Assembly: GCF_017115165.1 (NCBI RefSeq)
Contig: NZ_JABXKF010000056.1
Span: 1-53,717 of the forward strand
Length of the DNA stretch: 53,717 bases
Direction of reading: 5' to 3'
DNA from: Nostoc sp. LPT
GTDB taxonomy: Bacteria > Cyanobacteriota > Cyanobacteriia > Cyanobacteriales > Nostocaceae
The notes under the pieces: model-generated
Databases searched by the model: none
Told to the model about the DNA's origin: nothing
The model's input: the letters and a program-made list of their open reading frames with translations, nothing else
Position numbers and translations under genes: made by a program
Part shown: one piece after another, positions 17,965 through 26,607 of the stretch
How the letters are laid out: each line of letters starts with the position of its first letter
How positions within the stretch are numbered: position 1 is the stretch's first letter

Positions 17965-19164
17965 TCACCACTGCCCGGAATTATCTTCCTGTTGCAAACC
18001 TATTAACTGTCGCCGTTTCCAAGCATAGTGAAGAATATTAATACCTAATTCCTGAGCTGTACGAATAGTCAATCTGGGTAAACTCAAATCTCTATCCAAT
18101 CCCCAAGCAGTTGCTAAATCACCAATAGCTAGAATAATTCCTCCACCAATTAACAGTTTAATCTGTTGTTGATTAACCATTGGTAAAGCAGCAAATAAGA
18201 AAGGTTTTGTCCTTAAAGGATGACTGCGTTGCAATTCTTCTAAAGGTCTTAAAGGACTCTCTAACTGTTGTGCCAAAGCTTGAGTACTCTCAATCAAAGG
18301 ATTAGCATTTGTTGGCGCATCAACTAGAAGCACACCACCTAAATTTAAGTAATTTCTGAGAGATTCAAATTCGAGACTATTTAAAGAAATTGCTTGTCCA
18401 CCTGTGAGATAAAGGATGTCATAGTCTTGGATATTTTCTGCTAAAGAAACCTGACCTGGTTCATCAGCCCCTCGGAAACTTGGGTATAAAGGTTCTACTG
18501 CTTGTAACAAATACGAAAGGCTGAAAAAATTACGCGCACATTCGGGATCGCTATGATTCGCCTGCGCCATACACACAAGTGCTTGGGGACGCATTTGTGC
18601 CTGACGGCGATAACGCAAATCAATATTGTTATATCCAGGAAAGAAAGCATCCGCAGGTTGGGTAATGTCAGTATGTTCTGGTTGTAGGAGTATTCGACAT
18701 ATTTCTATTTCTGAACTGGCTGGTATAGAGTTTATTTGGTCAATTCGATAAGTTTCTTGAACAACATCTCTTTGCTGTCCGCGCCGCAATTCATCAGGAT
18801 CTACATAGCTAACTACTAAGTAGATCATCAGCGGTTCAGAACTTACTACTTCTAGATCAATGGGAAAATCATAAGAAGTTGGTACAACAATTAGATTACC
18901 TGCTAAATCAATTGCAATACCAGGTTGAATTTGTACCCAACGTCCATCTCGATATCTAGCTTCTACTTGGCTTGGGGCAGTGATATCTCGCACGCCTAAA
19001 CCGCAGACAATTCCTGGTTGATTTAAACTTTGATATTGAGCATTTTGCCGATTACGGTGGTAATCATGGGCTGTGCGCCAGCGTTCCGCATTGATTAGTA
19101 ACCCGTCTGCGGCTTGCAGGCGTTCAAAAGATTTTATTGGTGGGGGTGGGAAAGGATGGGACAT
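17965..19164 (-). CDS. eCIS-associated protein with C-terminal DUF4159 domain
   Basis: The frame opens at TTG 19182 inside a heptamer array; ATG 19164 (MSHPFPPPP) is the likely start, giving 399 residues. The N-terminal 200 residues (ADGLLINAERWRTAHDYHRN, QPGIVCGLGV, PGIAIDLAGNLIVVP) resemble beta-rich baseplate-associated domains found at the end of eCIS operons. From about 240 the protein has a DUF4159-type Rossmann-like fold: YDILYLTGGQAISLNSLEFE, LRNYLNLGGVLLVDAP, HPLRTKPF and a closing GINILHYAWKRR. It is last in the minus-strand operon, so it could be a late baseplate or attachment component. The exact role is unknown. Confidence 0.72.
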   Translation of the reverse strand: MSHPFPPPPIKSFERLQAADGLLINAERWRTAHDYHRNRQNAQYQSLNQPGIVCGLGVRDITAPSQVEARYRDGRWVQIQPGIAIDLAGNLIVVPTSYDFPIDLEVVSSEPLMIYLVVSYVDPDELRRGQQRDVVQETYRIDQINSIPASSEIEICRILLQPEHTDITQPADAFFPGYNNIDLRYRRQAQMRPQALVCMAQANHSDPECARNFFSLSYLLQAVEPLYPSFRGADEPGQVSLAENIQDYDILYLTGGQAISLNSLEFESLRNYLNLGGVLLVDAPTNANPLIESTQALAQQLESPLRPLEELQRSHPLRTKPFLFAALPMVNQQQIKLLIGGGIILAIGDLATAWGLDRDLSLPRLTIRTAQELGINILHYAWKRRQLIGLQQEDNSGQW

Positions 19165-19169
19165 AAATA

Positions 19170-19200
19170 ATTCAAAATTCAAAATTCAAAATTCAAAATT
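19170..19200. repeat. Heptamer array (ATTCAAA)4
   Basis: Four perfect 7-nt units (19170-19197) plus a partial one lie 6 bp upstream of the DUF4159 gene start. The same heptamer, inverted, recurs at 22605-22632 elsewhere in the operon. Confidence 0.85.
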
Positions 19201-19244
19201 AAGAAAAGCTCAGGCAGAGGTGCAGAGAGAAGAAGTTTAAAATT

Positions 19245-20276
19245 TTATTGGCTAGAAGGATTTTCGATAGATAATTCATAGGTGCAAAAAGCAGGTTTTT
19301 CTTGTTCTATTATTCTTTGGATCAGTTCTTCGTTGATAATGCCACTAGAAATGTTTGAACGCAAACGCACTATAAAATGATACGGTTGTCCACCTGCTAA
19401 AACTGCATTTCCTAATTGTGCATCTCCGATAATGAAACTTGGGCCAAAAGGTTCTGTAATACTAATGTGTTTATCAGCTTCATTAGGTAAATCTTCGTCT
19501 AGGGGTAAATTAGTATAAAGATGCAAGTAGAGACGCAATCCTTTACGAGTTCCTCGCCAGCGATAAAGTTCTACAGCTCGGCGAATTAAACGCCGTTGTT
19601 GCTGGAGATCCCAAACAGAATCTACTTGCCAAGCAACCCAATGAGCCATAAAGGGTAGTAATGCTTGCGGTGCTGTCAAAGGATCGAGGTTTGCCCACAT
19701 GACATTATAACTATCAACTATTGGTTGAAAAGCTTGCTCAAATATTTTCATGAAGCGACCAATAAAATCCACTTCCCGATACAAAATTGGCAAGAATTCC
19801 ATGTAGGCAGTGTAGGGACGGATATATAAATCGAAATACTCGCTTCTCTCAATTTGTTCGTTGTCCGTGCCTGAGTCTATATGTAGGGTAACTAGGCTGC
19901 GAAAATTAAGAGTTAGTTTGTCTTTTTTTCCAGGGGAAATCGCTTCTTGATCTTCAAAAAATGTGTCGGGAATTGAGAAGTAGAGAATAGCATCCATTTG
20001 TCCACGAGGAGGTATCTCACTGCCTTCTGTGCCAATCTGACACCACTGGGATGGAAAGTTTCCTTCAACGCTTAAGCTTACCCGCAAAGGACGTTGTTCT
20101 AAGTTTTGCACCTGCACAATCATCTCGCTAGGATGTCCGGGATGCAAGAGCAAACTACGTCCAGCTACATCAATTTTTTCTGCATTTGCAAACGCTAAAC
20201 CTGCCACAGGTAAAGCTTCGGGAATTTGCATTGGCGTTAATTGAATGCTTACAGCTGGACTACGACTTTGAACCAT
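19245..20276 (-). CDS. Phage tail protein I-like eCIS baseplate protein
   Basis: The frame opens at TTG 20318 within heptamer repeats; ATG 20276 (MVQSRSPAVSIQLTP) is the probable start, giving 343 residues. A beta-rich N-terminal region (LLLHPGHPSEMIVQVQNL) of about 150 residues precedes the P2 gpI-like domain: YMEFLPILYREVDFIGRFMK, MWANLDPLTAPQALLPFMAHWVAW and RRLIRRAVELYRWRGTRKGL. This combination matches the tail-protein family found in eCIS and phage-like tail clusters. It probably sits in the baseplate periphery together with the gpJ-like protein encoded just upstream. Confidence 0.88.
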   Translation of the reverse strand: MVQSRSPAVSIQLTPMQIPEALPVAGLAFANAEKIDVAGRSLLLHPGHPSEMIVQVQNLEQRPLRVSLSVEGNFPSQWCQIGTEGSEIPPRGQMDAILYFSIPDTFFEDQEAISPGKKDKLTLNFRSLVTLHIDSGTDNEQIERSEYFDLYIRPYTAYMEFLPILYREVDFIGRFMKIFEQAFQPIVDSYNVMWANLDPLTAPQALLPFMAHWVAWQVDSVWDLQQQRRLIRRAVELYRWRGTRKGLRLYLHLYTNLPLDEDLPNEADKHISITEPFGPSFIIGDAQLGNAVLAGGQPYHFIVRLRSNISSGIINEELIQRIIEQEKPAFCTYELSIENPSSQ

Positions 20277-20305
20277 AGGATTGGGGACTGGGGGAGAATA
20301 ACTAC

Positions 20306-20347
20306 TGACAAATGACAAATGACAAATGACGAATTACGAATTACGAA
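20306..20347. repeat. Heptamer array (TGACAAA)3-TGACGAA-(TTACGAA)2
   Basis: Six consecutive 7-nt units drift from TGACAAA to TTACGAA. The stop codon of the baseplate wedge gene (20334-20336 on the minus strand) lies inside the array, so the array also encodes that protein's C-terminus. Confidence 0.85.
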
Positions 20348-22538
20348 TTATCTGGATGTCGTGATTTGAACGCAGATTTGTATCAGCCCAGGAACATATC
20401 AATCCTTCCGATCCTGGATCGATCAATTGTTCTGGCGATGGTTGTCGTCGCCAATTTTCTCCTTGCTTGCGGATGGAAAACAGCAAGACGGGGCCTAAAT
20501 GACGCACGCCTGGGGTTTGTTGGAGTAATACTACAATATCCGATGTATAAACGGGTCGCCCAAAGGGCCATCCTTTGCCGTCGATTCCTCCAGTTAATGG
20601 ATTTAAATATTTATACAGCGATCGCCTTAAATTTTGGCGAATTTCTTCGCTGGCAAAAGGGTTGTTGTATGCTGGCTCTAAAGCAATTTCTGTCTGTACA
20701 GAAACACCTACGTAATTTGGTTCTTCTAATTCTATTTGTACTCCTAATAACCGTCTTTCATCTAAGTAACTTAAAATTTGCTCTTGAAGGGCATTACTGA
20801 GGGCAAAATCTTCTGGCGTCATGCCATTGCCTTGGGCGATCGCATCTGTATTGGCATAAGGAACTACCAGTAAACTAACTATACCAGCTTGTCTTTGAGA
20901 ATTCGCTGGCAAACAGCGAACACGAGCGATCGCACCATTCCCTGCTTGTTGAGCTAAAACTTCAAAATCTTCGGCAGTGACGGCGCGATCGCGTGTGCGA
21001 AGGATGCGGGGAGCCTTCATCACAGCCTGTTCCAGCGATTCGGCATCCGCACCATTGATTGCTGGTACACGATTGACCACACTAGTAACATAAGGATATG
21101 CAGACTTCAAAAACTGGATTGCCCCAGTTTGAACATTGCCTTCTCTACCACCGCCTGTACGATAAGCAACCATCCTAATCTCTGAGCCACGGGGAGGAAT
21201 TGCGCCGTACTGGTGTTCAGATTGGTTGTTTTCCAGGGTACTAACTTGTACAGATGTGTCATCTAGTGATGGTTGCTGGATTCTTGATCGCACCTGTGTA
21301 TGCTGTTTAAGTTGGCTAGGTTCACGAATTAGCGGCCCAAATTGGATTGTACCAGTCAGCGAATCAATGGTGTAATGAAAATGATACGGCCCAGAATCAG
21401 CAAAATCTCTTACCTCAGTCCACTTCTGAGGCAATCCACCAGCGGGCGTAACTAGGATATACTCATTTTCTCGGCGTTCTAAAATCGGTGCGCTTTGTAA
21501 TTCAAAAGTCTGACCGGGTGTACCATCACTAATTCCTAAGCGCTCATCTTCAATAAAAGTACTGTGACTAGCCCTAACTGTACCGCCAATTGACTGCACT
21601 GCTAAACCAGTTATTCGTGGTGGACGATTGTAACCAGATTGATTGGCTTCTGTAGCAATAAAGCTACAACGTAGCCAACGACCCCGGTAAGCGGTAAAGT
21701 TGGTAACAGGCCAATTTGGCGGTAAATGCAGACGGACATCTGCCCCTTCAGACGGATCACCACCCTGTTCAGCGAGTTCGTAAAAACTGAAGCCGCGAGT
21801 TTCATCATCTGACTCTTGGAATAAAACTGGTTGCCAATATTCTCCATCCCAGGCTTCCCACTTCCGAGGCGGTTGATTGGGGTTAATACCAGCAGGCGTA
21901 GCTGCGGCTCCTTGAAAAGTAATATCTAGAACATTACCATCTAGAGGATCGTCAGAAGCGATCGCTAAATAAAAGCAGTTACCAGGCTGAGGTTCCTCTT
22001 CAAATATCGATTGTTCATTACCTGTCCAGAAACCGTTAGATTCACGAGTCCATGTACTTGTGACTCTTTCTCGCAGAGATTGGGGAATGTCTTCGGTAGT
22101 TTGGGCAGTTAAGAAGTGTTGTATGCGCGGGTTGCCGATAATTAGAGGAAAATCTGTACTAAAGGTAATACCTTCTGTGGTTTCAGTTTGGATAGTTGAA
22201 GCTTCTAATCCTGCCGGAATAGTGTAGGCTTCAGGTAGTGCAGCACTTAAATAAAAAGTTAATTCCGTGCGGGCTGGGGCGGGAGGTTGGAGACGAATAC
22301 CCAGTAATTCTAGGAAAGCTACATAATTTTTTCGAGGTACTTGGTTAAATCTGAGCAACATCTGGTCAGTTAACCAAGCAAATAACTCAATTAGCGTAAT
22401 TCCTGGATCACTAAGGTTGTGGTCTGTCCATTCTGGACAGTAGCGAGGAATACGCATTATACATTCGTCTACCAAATCATCGAAGGCGCGATCGTCTAAG
22501 TTGGAAGAAGGTAATTTCGGTAAAAAATCAAAGTTCAT
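20334..22538 (-). CDS. eCIS baseplate wedge protein (gpJ-like, Afp11-type)
   Basis: The 734-residue product has the family hallmark N-terminus: DDLVDECIMRIPRYCPEWTD, DPGITLIELFAWLTDQMLLR, and VPRKNYVAFLELLGIRLQPP. A long beta-rich insertion follows, and then the baseplate J-like core: YRTGGGREGNVQTGAI, NGADAESLEQAVMKAPRILR, RDRAVTAEDFEVLAQQAG. In contractile particles this protein forms the wedge ring around the hub and triggers sheath contraction. ATG 22538 is clear. The stop codon lies in a heptamer array. Confidence 0.92.
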   Translation of the reverse strand: MNFDFLPKLPSSNLDDRAFDDLVDECIMRIPRYCPEWTDHNLSDPGITLIELFAWLTDQMLLRFNQVPRKNYVAFLELLGIRLQPPAPARTELTFYLSAALPEAYTIPAGLEASTIQTETTEGITFSTDFPLIIGNPRIQHFLTAQTTEDIPQSLRERVTSTWTRESNGFWTGNEQSIFEEEPQPGNCFYLAIASDDPLDGNVLDITFQGAAATPAGINPNQPPRKWEAWDGEYWQPVLFQESDDETRGFSFYELAEQGGDPSEGADVRLHLPPNWPVTNFTAYRGRWLRCSFIATEANQSGYNRPPRITGLAVQSIGGTVRASHSTFIEDERLGISDGTPGQTFELQSAPILERRENEYILVTPAGGLPQKWTEVRDFADSGPYHFHYTIDSLTGTIQFGPLIREPSQLKQHTQVRSRIQQPSLDDTSVQVSTLENNQSEHQYGAIPPRGSEIRMVAYRTGGGREGNVQTGAIQFLKSAYPYVTSVVNRVPAINGADAESLEQAVMKAPRILRTRDRAVTAEDFEVLAQQAGNGAIARVRCLPANSQRQAGIVSLLVVPYANTDAIAQGNGMTPEDFALSNALQEQILSYLDERRLLGVQIELEEPNYVGVSVQTEIALEPAYNNPFASEEIRQNLRRSLYKYLNPLTGGIDGKGWPFGRPVYTSDIVVLLQQTPGVRHLGPVLLFSIRKQGENWRRQPSPEQLIDPGSEGLICSWADTNLRSNHDIQIIRNS

Positions 22539-22604
22539 ACCAATTTAAAAAAAGAATGTGACAGATACAAGCCTAGAAACCCAGATAAAATTTAGCTTTC
22601 TTAA

Positions 22605-22632
22605 TTTTGAATTTTGAATTTTGAATTTTGAA
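22605..22632. repeat. Heptamer array (TTTTGAA)4
   Basis: Four perfect 7-nt units lie between the gp25 and baseplate wedge genes. The array sits within a 9-bp inverted repeat, ATACCAATT (22537-22545) and AATTGGTAT (22631-22639), whose arms overlap the start codon of one gene and the stop codon of the other. Confidence 0.85.
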
Positions 22633-22638
22633 TTGGTA

Positions 22639-23061
22639 TCACGATTCCTCCCCAGCTGAAACCAAATAATAAGGATAAACAAAGCTATAAATATCGGGAC
22701 TATCTTTGAGTCGATAATTGATGATGATATCCACTCTGCCACGCACAGGGTCTGGATCGGTGAGAATTTCATCAACAATAATCCGTGGTTCCCAAACTTC
22801 TAACGCTTCCAAAACATAAAGGCGGATTTGCAGTAAGGTTTCGCTATTCAAGGTTGCAAATGCCAGTTCTGACAAGCGAGATCCAAATGTCGGTCGATAA
22901 ACCCGCTCACCTACTCCAGTGCGAAGGATAATCCAAATAGATTCTTTAACTTTTTGATCTTCACGGCTAAGTTGTATCCCACCTTGCACACTTAAATGCA
23001 GTGGATAAGCCCAACCTGTTCCCAAATACTCTCGTTGACCACCATAAACCATATCTGGCAC
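22639..23061 (-). CDS. GPW/gp25 family baseplate protein (Afp9-type)
   Basis: The 140-residue product matches the T4 gp25/GPW fold: GTGWAYPLHLSVQGGIQLSR, a conserved VKESIWIILRTGVGERVYRP with the E-R-x-x-x-P-x-F-G-S-R-L motif (RPTFGSRLSELAF), then WEPRIIVDEI and GRVDIIINYRLKD. In CIS particles gp25 joins wedge to sheath with its EPR-type core. The start is GTG 23061 or ATG 23052; neither has a clear SD. The gene follows a 580-bp repeat-filled gap. Confidence 0.92.
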   Translation of the reverse strand: MPDMVYGGQREYLGTGWAYPLHLSVQGGIQLSREDQKVKESIWIILRTGVGERVYRPTFGSRLSELAFATLNSETLLQIRLYVLEALEVWEPRIIVDEILTDPDPVRGRVDIIINYRLKDSPDIYSFVYPYYLVSAGEES

Positions 23062-23641
23062 TTAGACAGCTGTTACATGGATATCTTCAAAGATATCGGC
23101 ACAGAGAGTTTAAGCCTATTCGCCAAAGGTCGAGGTTGAAGAGGTAGGCAGGGGGAGAGAAAAAATGCTTAACTCAAGCGTATTGGTTCCTACCCCGTGA
23201 TTCACAGCGTTTTTCAGGCAAATGAAATACACAGGTAGGGGCACAGCAGTGCTGTGCCCTTAAGATGATCTGTACCTCACTAAGTTGCAATCTACTGTAT
23301 TTATTTGAAAAACGCTGTAAAATTCGTGGACGAGTCTTTGATACTCGCGGACGAGTCTTTTTTACTCGTGGACGAGTCTTTTTTACTCGCCGACGAGTCT
23401 TTGATACTCGCGGACGAGTCTTTTTTACTCGTGGACGAGTCTTTGATACTCGTGGACGAGTCTTTGATACTCGTGGACGAGTCTTTAATACTCGTGAATG
23501 AGTCTTTTTTACTCGTGAATGAGTCTTTGATACTCGCCGACGAGTCTTTAATATTCGTGAATGAGTCTTTTTTACTCGTGGACGCAGATCAGAATTTCAC
23601 TTCTCTACCCCCCTACTCCCTTATCCTTTCTGCCTTTCCAA
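23062..23641. other. 580-bp gap inside the eCIS operon, filled with repeats
   Basis: It holds a 21-nt near-perfect palindrome at 23239-23259 (GGGCACAGCA, one central G, TGCTGTGCCC), part of a dispersed repeat also found near 10699, and the 12-unit 21-bp array at 23326-23577. Open frames across it on both strands are by-products of the repeat. Confidence 0.8.
23326..23577. repeat. 12 x 21-bp tandem array with a hairpin in each unit
   Basis: Exactly twelve 21-bp units (252 bp) of the form GTGGACGAGTCTTTGATACTC, with variants at a few positions. Each junction contains ACTCG-N4-CGAGT, a short inverted repeat, so transcripts from either strand could form a series of small stem-loops. It separates the PAAR and gp25 genes of the same operon. 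Confidence 0.92.
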
Positions 23642-24139
23642 TCAGCCGCCAATCAAAACAGTGGGATAACCTTTGATAATTTTATTCGGTGGCCCTAATG
23701 CTTCTATAATAGTGTCGCCCATACGACAGGCAGGTAGGTTGTTAATCAGCACTGTTTTGCTACCGTCAATTACAACACCGGGGCCATGAGGAGGTACAGG
23801 CGAGAGTGTGGCACAATTATGAATATCAGCACCTGCCGCAGCAGAAGTGATTGCGCTACTCATGGTAGATGCTGCTGTTGTCTTTGTAGTTTGTTCGGCG
23901 GCTAGGGCAGCAGGTGCCCCTGGTGTACCTTTTGCCGCCTTGGTAGCAGTCTCAGCTGCTAAGACAGTCGCATCAGAAGATGTTTTGGCAGATAGCAAAG
24001 CCGGTACTGCTGCTGCAAGCACACCCCGCCACGCAGGTAAAGACCCAATCAACACATTGGGACTACCTGGGCCTCCTGTCAATACTGGCGGTAAGAGATG
24101 CGCTACATTGTCGGTAATTCTTGCTGCTGGTCTACCCAT
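23642..24139 (-). CDS. PAAR-domain spike tip protein (Afp10-type)
   Basis: The 165 residues begin GRPAARITDNVAHLLPPVL and GGSPNV-type repeats (GGPGSPNVLIGSLPAWRG), followed by an Ala/Thr-rich insertion and a second PAAR half (HNCATLSPVPPHGPGVVIDG, VLINNLPACRMGDTIIE) with Cys and His residues suited to metal binding at the tip. PAAR proteins cap the VgrG spike and can carry effectors. AGGAGG lies 6 nt before ATG 24139, the best SD in the operon. The VgrG-like spike gene is directly upstream. Confidence 0.9.
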   Translation of the reverse strand: MGRPAARITDNVAHLLPPVLTGGPGSPNVLIGSLPAWRGVLAAAVPALLSAKTSSDATVLAAETATKAAKGTPGAPAALAAEQTTKTTAASTMSSAITSAAAGADIHNCATLSPVPPHGPGVVIDGSKTVLINNLPACRMGDTIIEALGPPNKIIKGYPTVLIGG

Positions 24140-24196
24140 GACAACCTCCTATAGTGTTTTTCATTACTAAACTTCAAAATAATTCGTAATTAGTAA

Positions 24197-25930
24197 TTAA
24201 TTAAGACGAATCATTGCACCTTTGACTGTAATCGTCCCCCTGGCTGAAATGTCTATATTTCCAACAGCATTTAATGACAGATTACCTTTTGATTCCACTG
24301 AAATAGACCTAGCCATATCATCCATTGTGATTGTATGACCGCGTTTGGTTTTAATCACTATACACTTTTGACTATCATTGAGATAGATTTTGTGACCGTA
24401 TTTAGTTTCTAGGCGAATACCTGTTTTACTAGTTAGTTTATCTTCGTCAATAAACTGGAGAGTATGTCCGACACGAGTTTGAAAGGTGCGTAATCTTACG
24501 CCACGTTTGGCAACTGAGTCACGCACCTTTTCCGGTGGTGCATCCTTGCCGTTCCATACTCCGCCAATTACATAAGGACGGTGGATATCGCCATGCTCAA
24601 AACCTACTAGTACTTCATCGTCTATCTCTGGTAAACAGTCGAAACCTCTATTTTTCCCTGCTCCCAAAGCTACAACTCTCGCCCAATCACTTGTATCTTT
24701 TTCTGTGAGGGTGGGAAACTTGACTTTCACTCTACCCAATGCCTCTGGGTCTTGGTTATCAGTCACAATTCCCACTAATAAAGTCTCAGATGGTTGTAGG
24801 CGTTTTTCTGGAGATAGAGTTGTGAATAAGTCACCAGAACGTAGTCCCCGCACGCTGAAATCAGTTTTATAAACACGCTTACTGAAGAGATGGCGTGTTT
24901 CTGTAACATAATACTTACCACTATAGCGATCGCCCATACCCTCAAGAGTAACAACTCGCCCCGGTCGAATCTCAGGATTACCCTCTGCCTTAGCATCTGC
25001 ATAAACAAATTCTCCTCCCAGTTCATCACACAGAGCCTGAGCCATAGTCTTTGCTTGTTTGGCGCTGGCAACGGGTTTATCTACAACAATCATTTCCTGG
25101 GACTTAAGATTGGAAAATGCAGTACTAGTACTAGTTCCTAGCTTATTACCTGTCTGGGTTATTTGGTTCTCTTTCTTAGCTGTTTGGGTAATCAATTGTT
25201 TCTTGGTATAGTCCCAGGCACGTACTTCCACAGAACTTACCTGTTCAGCACTAGTGACGCGAGTACTAAATTTATTAATATCAACTAGCCATTTTAGTGG
25301 TAAAGCTCCCTGAGCTTTTGGTTTGCAAAAATTTATTTTGCCATCTGTAATAAATAGTTCAAAACCAATGCGAGCAGCCCTTTCCCGTAAAAACTCCATA
25401 TTAGTTTGGTTTTCTTGGAAGACATACTTATGCACTTCGCCACTTAGGTCTATATTGCCAAGTTTTATCCCTACTTCTTTAGCTATTTTTTTGACTATAT
25501 CGCTATCCCTTTGATTCAAAAAAGAACGATTATAACGACCTCTGTGAAGACGATGGGAAATATCATAGCCGCGAACAATGATATCAGCTTCAGATTTTTC
25601 ATTGAAGTGAACTTCCAGCCCCGTAATTTCGCCTTCAATCAGAATTTTTTCTAAATCTTGTTTAAAGTTCTGATCTAAAGTAGTACTCTCACTAAAACCT
25701 AACTTCACTTTCTTACCAATCTTAAATACCTGCTCATATCGCCAAGGTTTGTTTTGTTGACGGTCAGAAGCGGGAATATAGCTATTATGTACTACTAACG
25801 TAAACATTGCTGGCAAATGAAGGCTTTCTTCTATGGTGATTTGCAGCAAATCTTTCATCAATTCTGAAGAATCGCTTAGTCCTTCTATCTGGATTTTTGG
25901 CTCACTTAGATAAAGACTTTGTTTAGGCAT
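24197..25930 (-). CDS. VgrG-like spike/hub protein (Afp8-type)
   Basis: The 577-residue protein combines a gp27-like hub (about 1-340: IQIEGLSDSSELMKDLLQIT, VRGYDISHRLHRGRYNRSFL, YVFQENQTNMEFLRERAARI) with a gp5-type OB fold (LLVGIVTDNQDPEALGRVKV, FPTLTEKDTSDWARVV, FDCLPEIDDEVLVGFEHGD) and a C-terminal beta-helix needle (GHKIYLNDSQKCIVIKTKRG, then ISVESKGNLSLNA). No extra effector domain follows the needle. It would trimerise as the spike under the inner tube, capped by the PAAR protein encoded next. Confidence 0.95.
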   Translation of the reverse strand: MPKQSLYLSEPKIQIEGLSDSSELMKDLLQITIEESLHLPAMFTLVVHNSYIPASDRQQNKPWRYEQVFKIGKKVKLGFSESTTLDQNFKQDLEKILIEGEITGLEVHFNEKSEADIIVRGYDISHRLHRGRYNRSFLNQRDSDIVKKIAKEVGIKLGNIDLSGEVHKYVFQENQTNMEFLRERAARIGFELFITDGKINFCKPKAQGALPLKWLVDINKFSTRVTSAEQVSSVEVRAWDYTKKQLITQTAKKENQITQTGNKLGTSTSTAFSNLKSQEMIVVDKPVASAKQAKTMAQALCDELGGEFVYADAKAEGNPEIRPGRVVTLEGMGDRYSGKYYVTETRHLFSKRVYKTDFSVRGLRSGDLFTTLSPEKRLQPSETLLVGIVTDNQDPEALGRVKVKFPTLTEKDTSDWARVVALGAGKNRGFDCLPEIDDEVLVGFEHGDIHRPYVIGGVWNGKDAPPEKVRDSVAKRGVRLRTFQTRVGHTLQFIDEDKLTSKTGIRLETKYGHKIYLNDSQKCIVIKTKRGHTITMDDMARSISVESKGNLSLNAVGNIDISARGTITVKGAMIRLN

Positions 25931-26001
25931 AACTATTATTTTATAACTATGAAATTTTCAGATTAGCCTTAAATGATAAATGATTGAAAAATTAGTATTT
26001 G

Positions 26002-26574
26002 TCATTTTTGTGACTTAGGTTTATCAGTTTTTCCTACCTTTTGATTTGGCTGACGATCTGGGCCTTTAGAAGCTGATGTTTTTCCTTTAGGAAGGTTATT
26101 TTTATCTACTTCTTGCAAGGATATATCTACCATTGCTCTAACTGGTGTGCCATCAGTTAGGAACATATTTAAAGTGTAAGTTAGACTTGTAATTACACAA
26201 TAAAAATACTCTGTTCCCCATGTCAATTTGTAAACAGGTGGTCGCTTATCCGGCGATCCTTTAATAGTTTCTACACCTTTTTTAATATTGTCTATGTACT
26301 TTGTCATTACTGACTCTTTCGTTTCATAGGTATCGTAGAGTAACTGTTTAAGTGTGAATTTATAAGGCTCAACGCCAGAAAAGTTAACTTTAGGGAGAAG
26401 TTCAGTACCTCTATTACCTTGTTGACTTTCCCACTTCACAGTTCGAGTAAAACTAATGTCTGTGGGATTAAACATTAATTCAATAGTTGGTGCTTCACCG
26501 TTATGAGCTACAAGTTTGGCTTTCTCAAGTTGCGGTTGAGACTTTTGAATAACAATAATTGCTGGACTTGCCAT
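26002..26574 (-). CDS. CIS tube/spike adaptor protein (Afp7-type)
   Basis: The 190-residue protein has the CIS-tube N-terminal pattern: KAKLVAHNGEAPTIELMFNP, SFTRTVKWESQQGNRGTELL, FSGVEPYKFTLKQLLYDTYE and YKLTWGTEYFYCVITSLTYT followed by LNMFLTDGTPVRA. This family connects the hub to the inner tube. Many members end in a LysM domain, but here the C-terminus is a short charged Lys-rich tail. The SD GGAG precedes ATG 26574. It lies between the spike gene and the tape-measure-like gene. Confidence 0.88.
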   Translation of the reverse strand: MASPAIIVIQKSQPQLEKAKLVAHNGEAPTIELMFNPTDISFTRTVKWESQQGNRGTELLPKVNFSGVEPYKFTLKQLLYDTYETKESVMTKYIDNIKKGVETIKGSPDKRPPVYKLTWGTEYFYCVITSLTYTLNMFLTDGTPVRAMVDISLQEVDKNNLPKGKTSASKGPDRQPNQKVGKTDKPKSQK

Positions 26575-26607
26575 TTGAGTTTTTCTCCTAAAATTATTGA
26601 ATGGTAT

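Noticed and set aside
23326..23577. CRISPR-like array
   Set aside because: The 21-bp units follow one another directly without unique spacers, so this is a simple tandem repeat.
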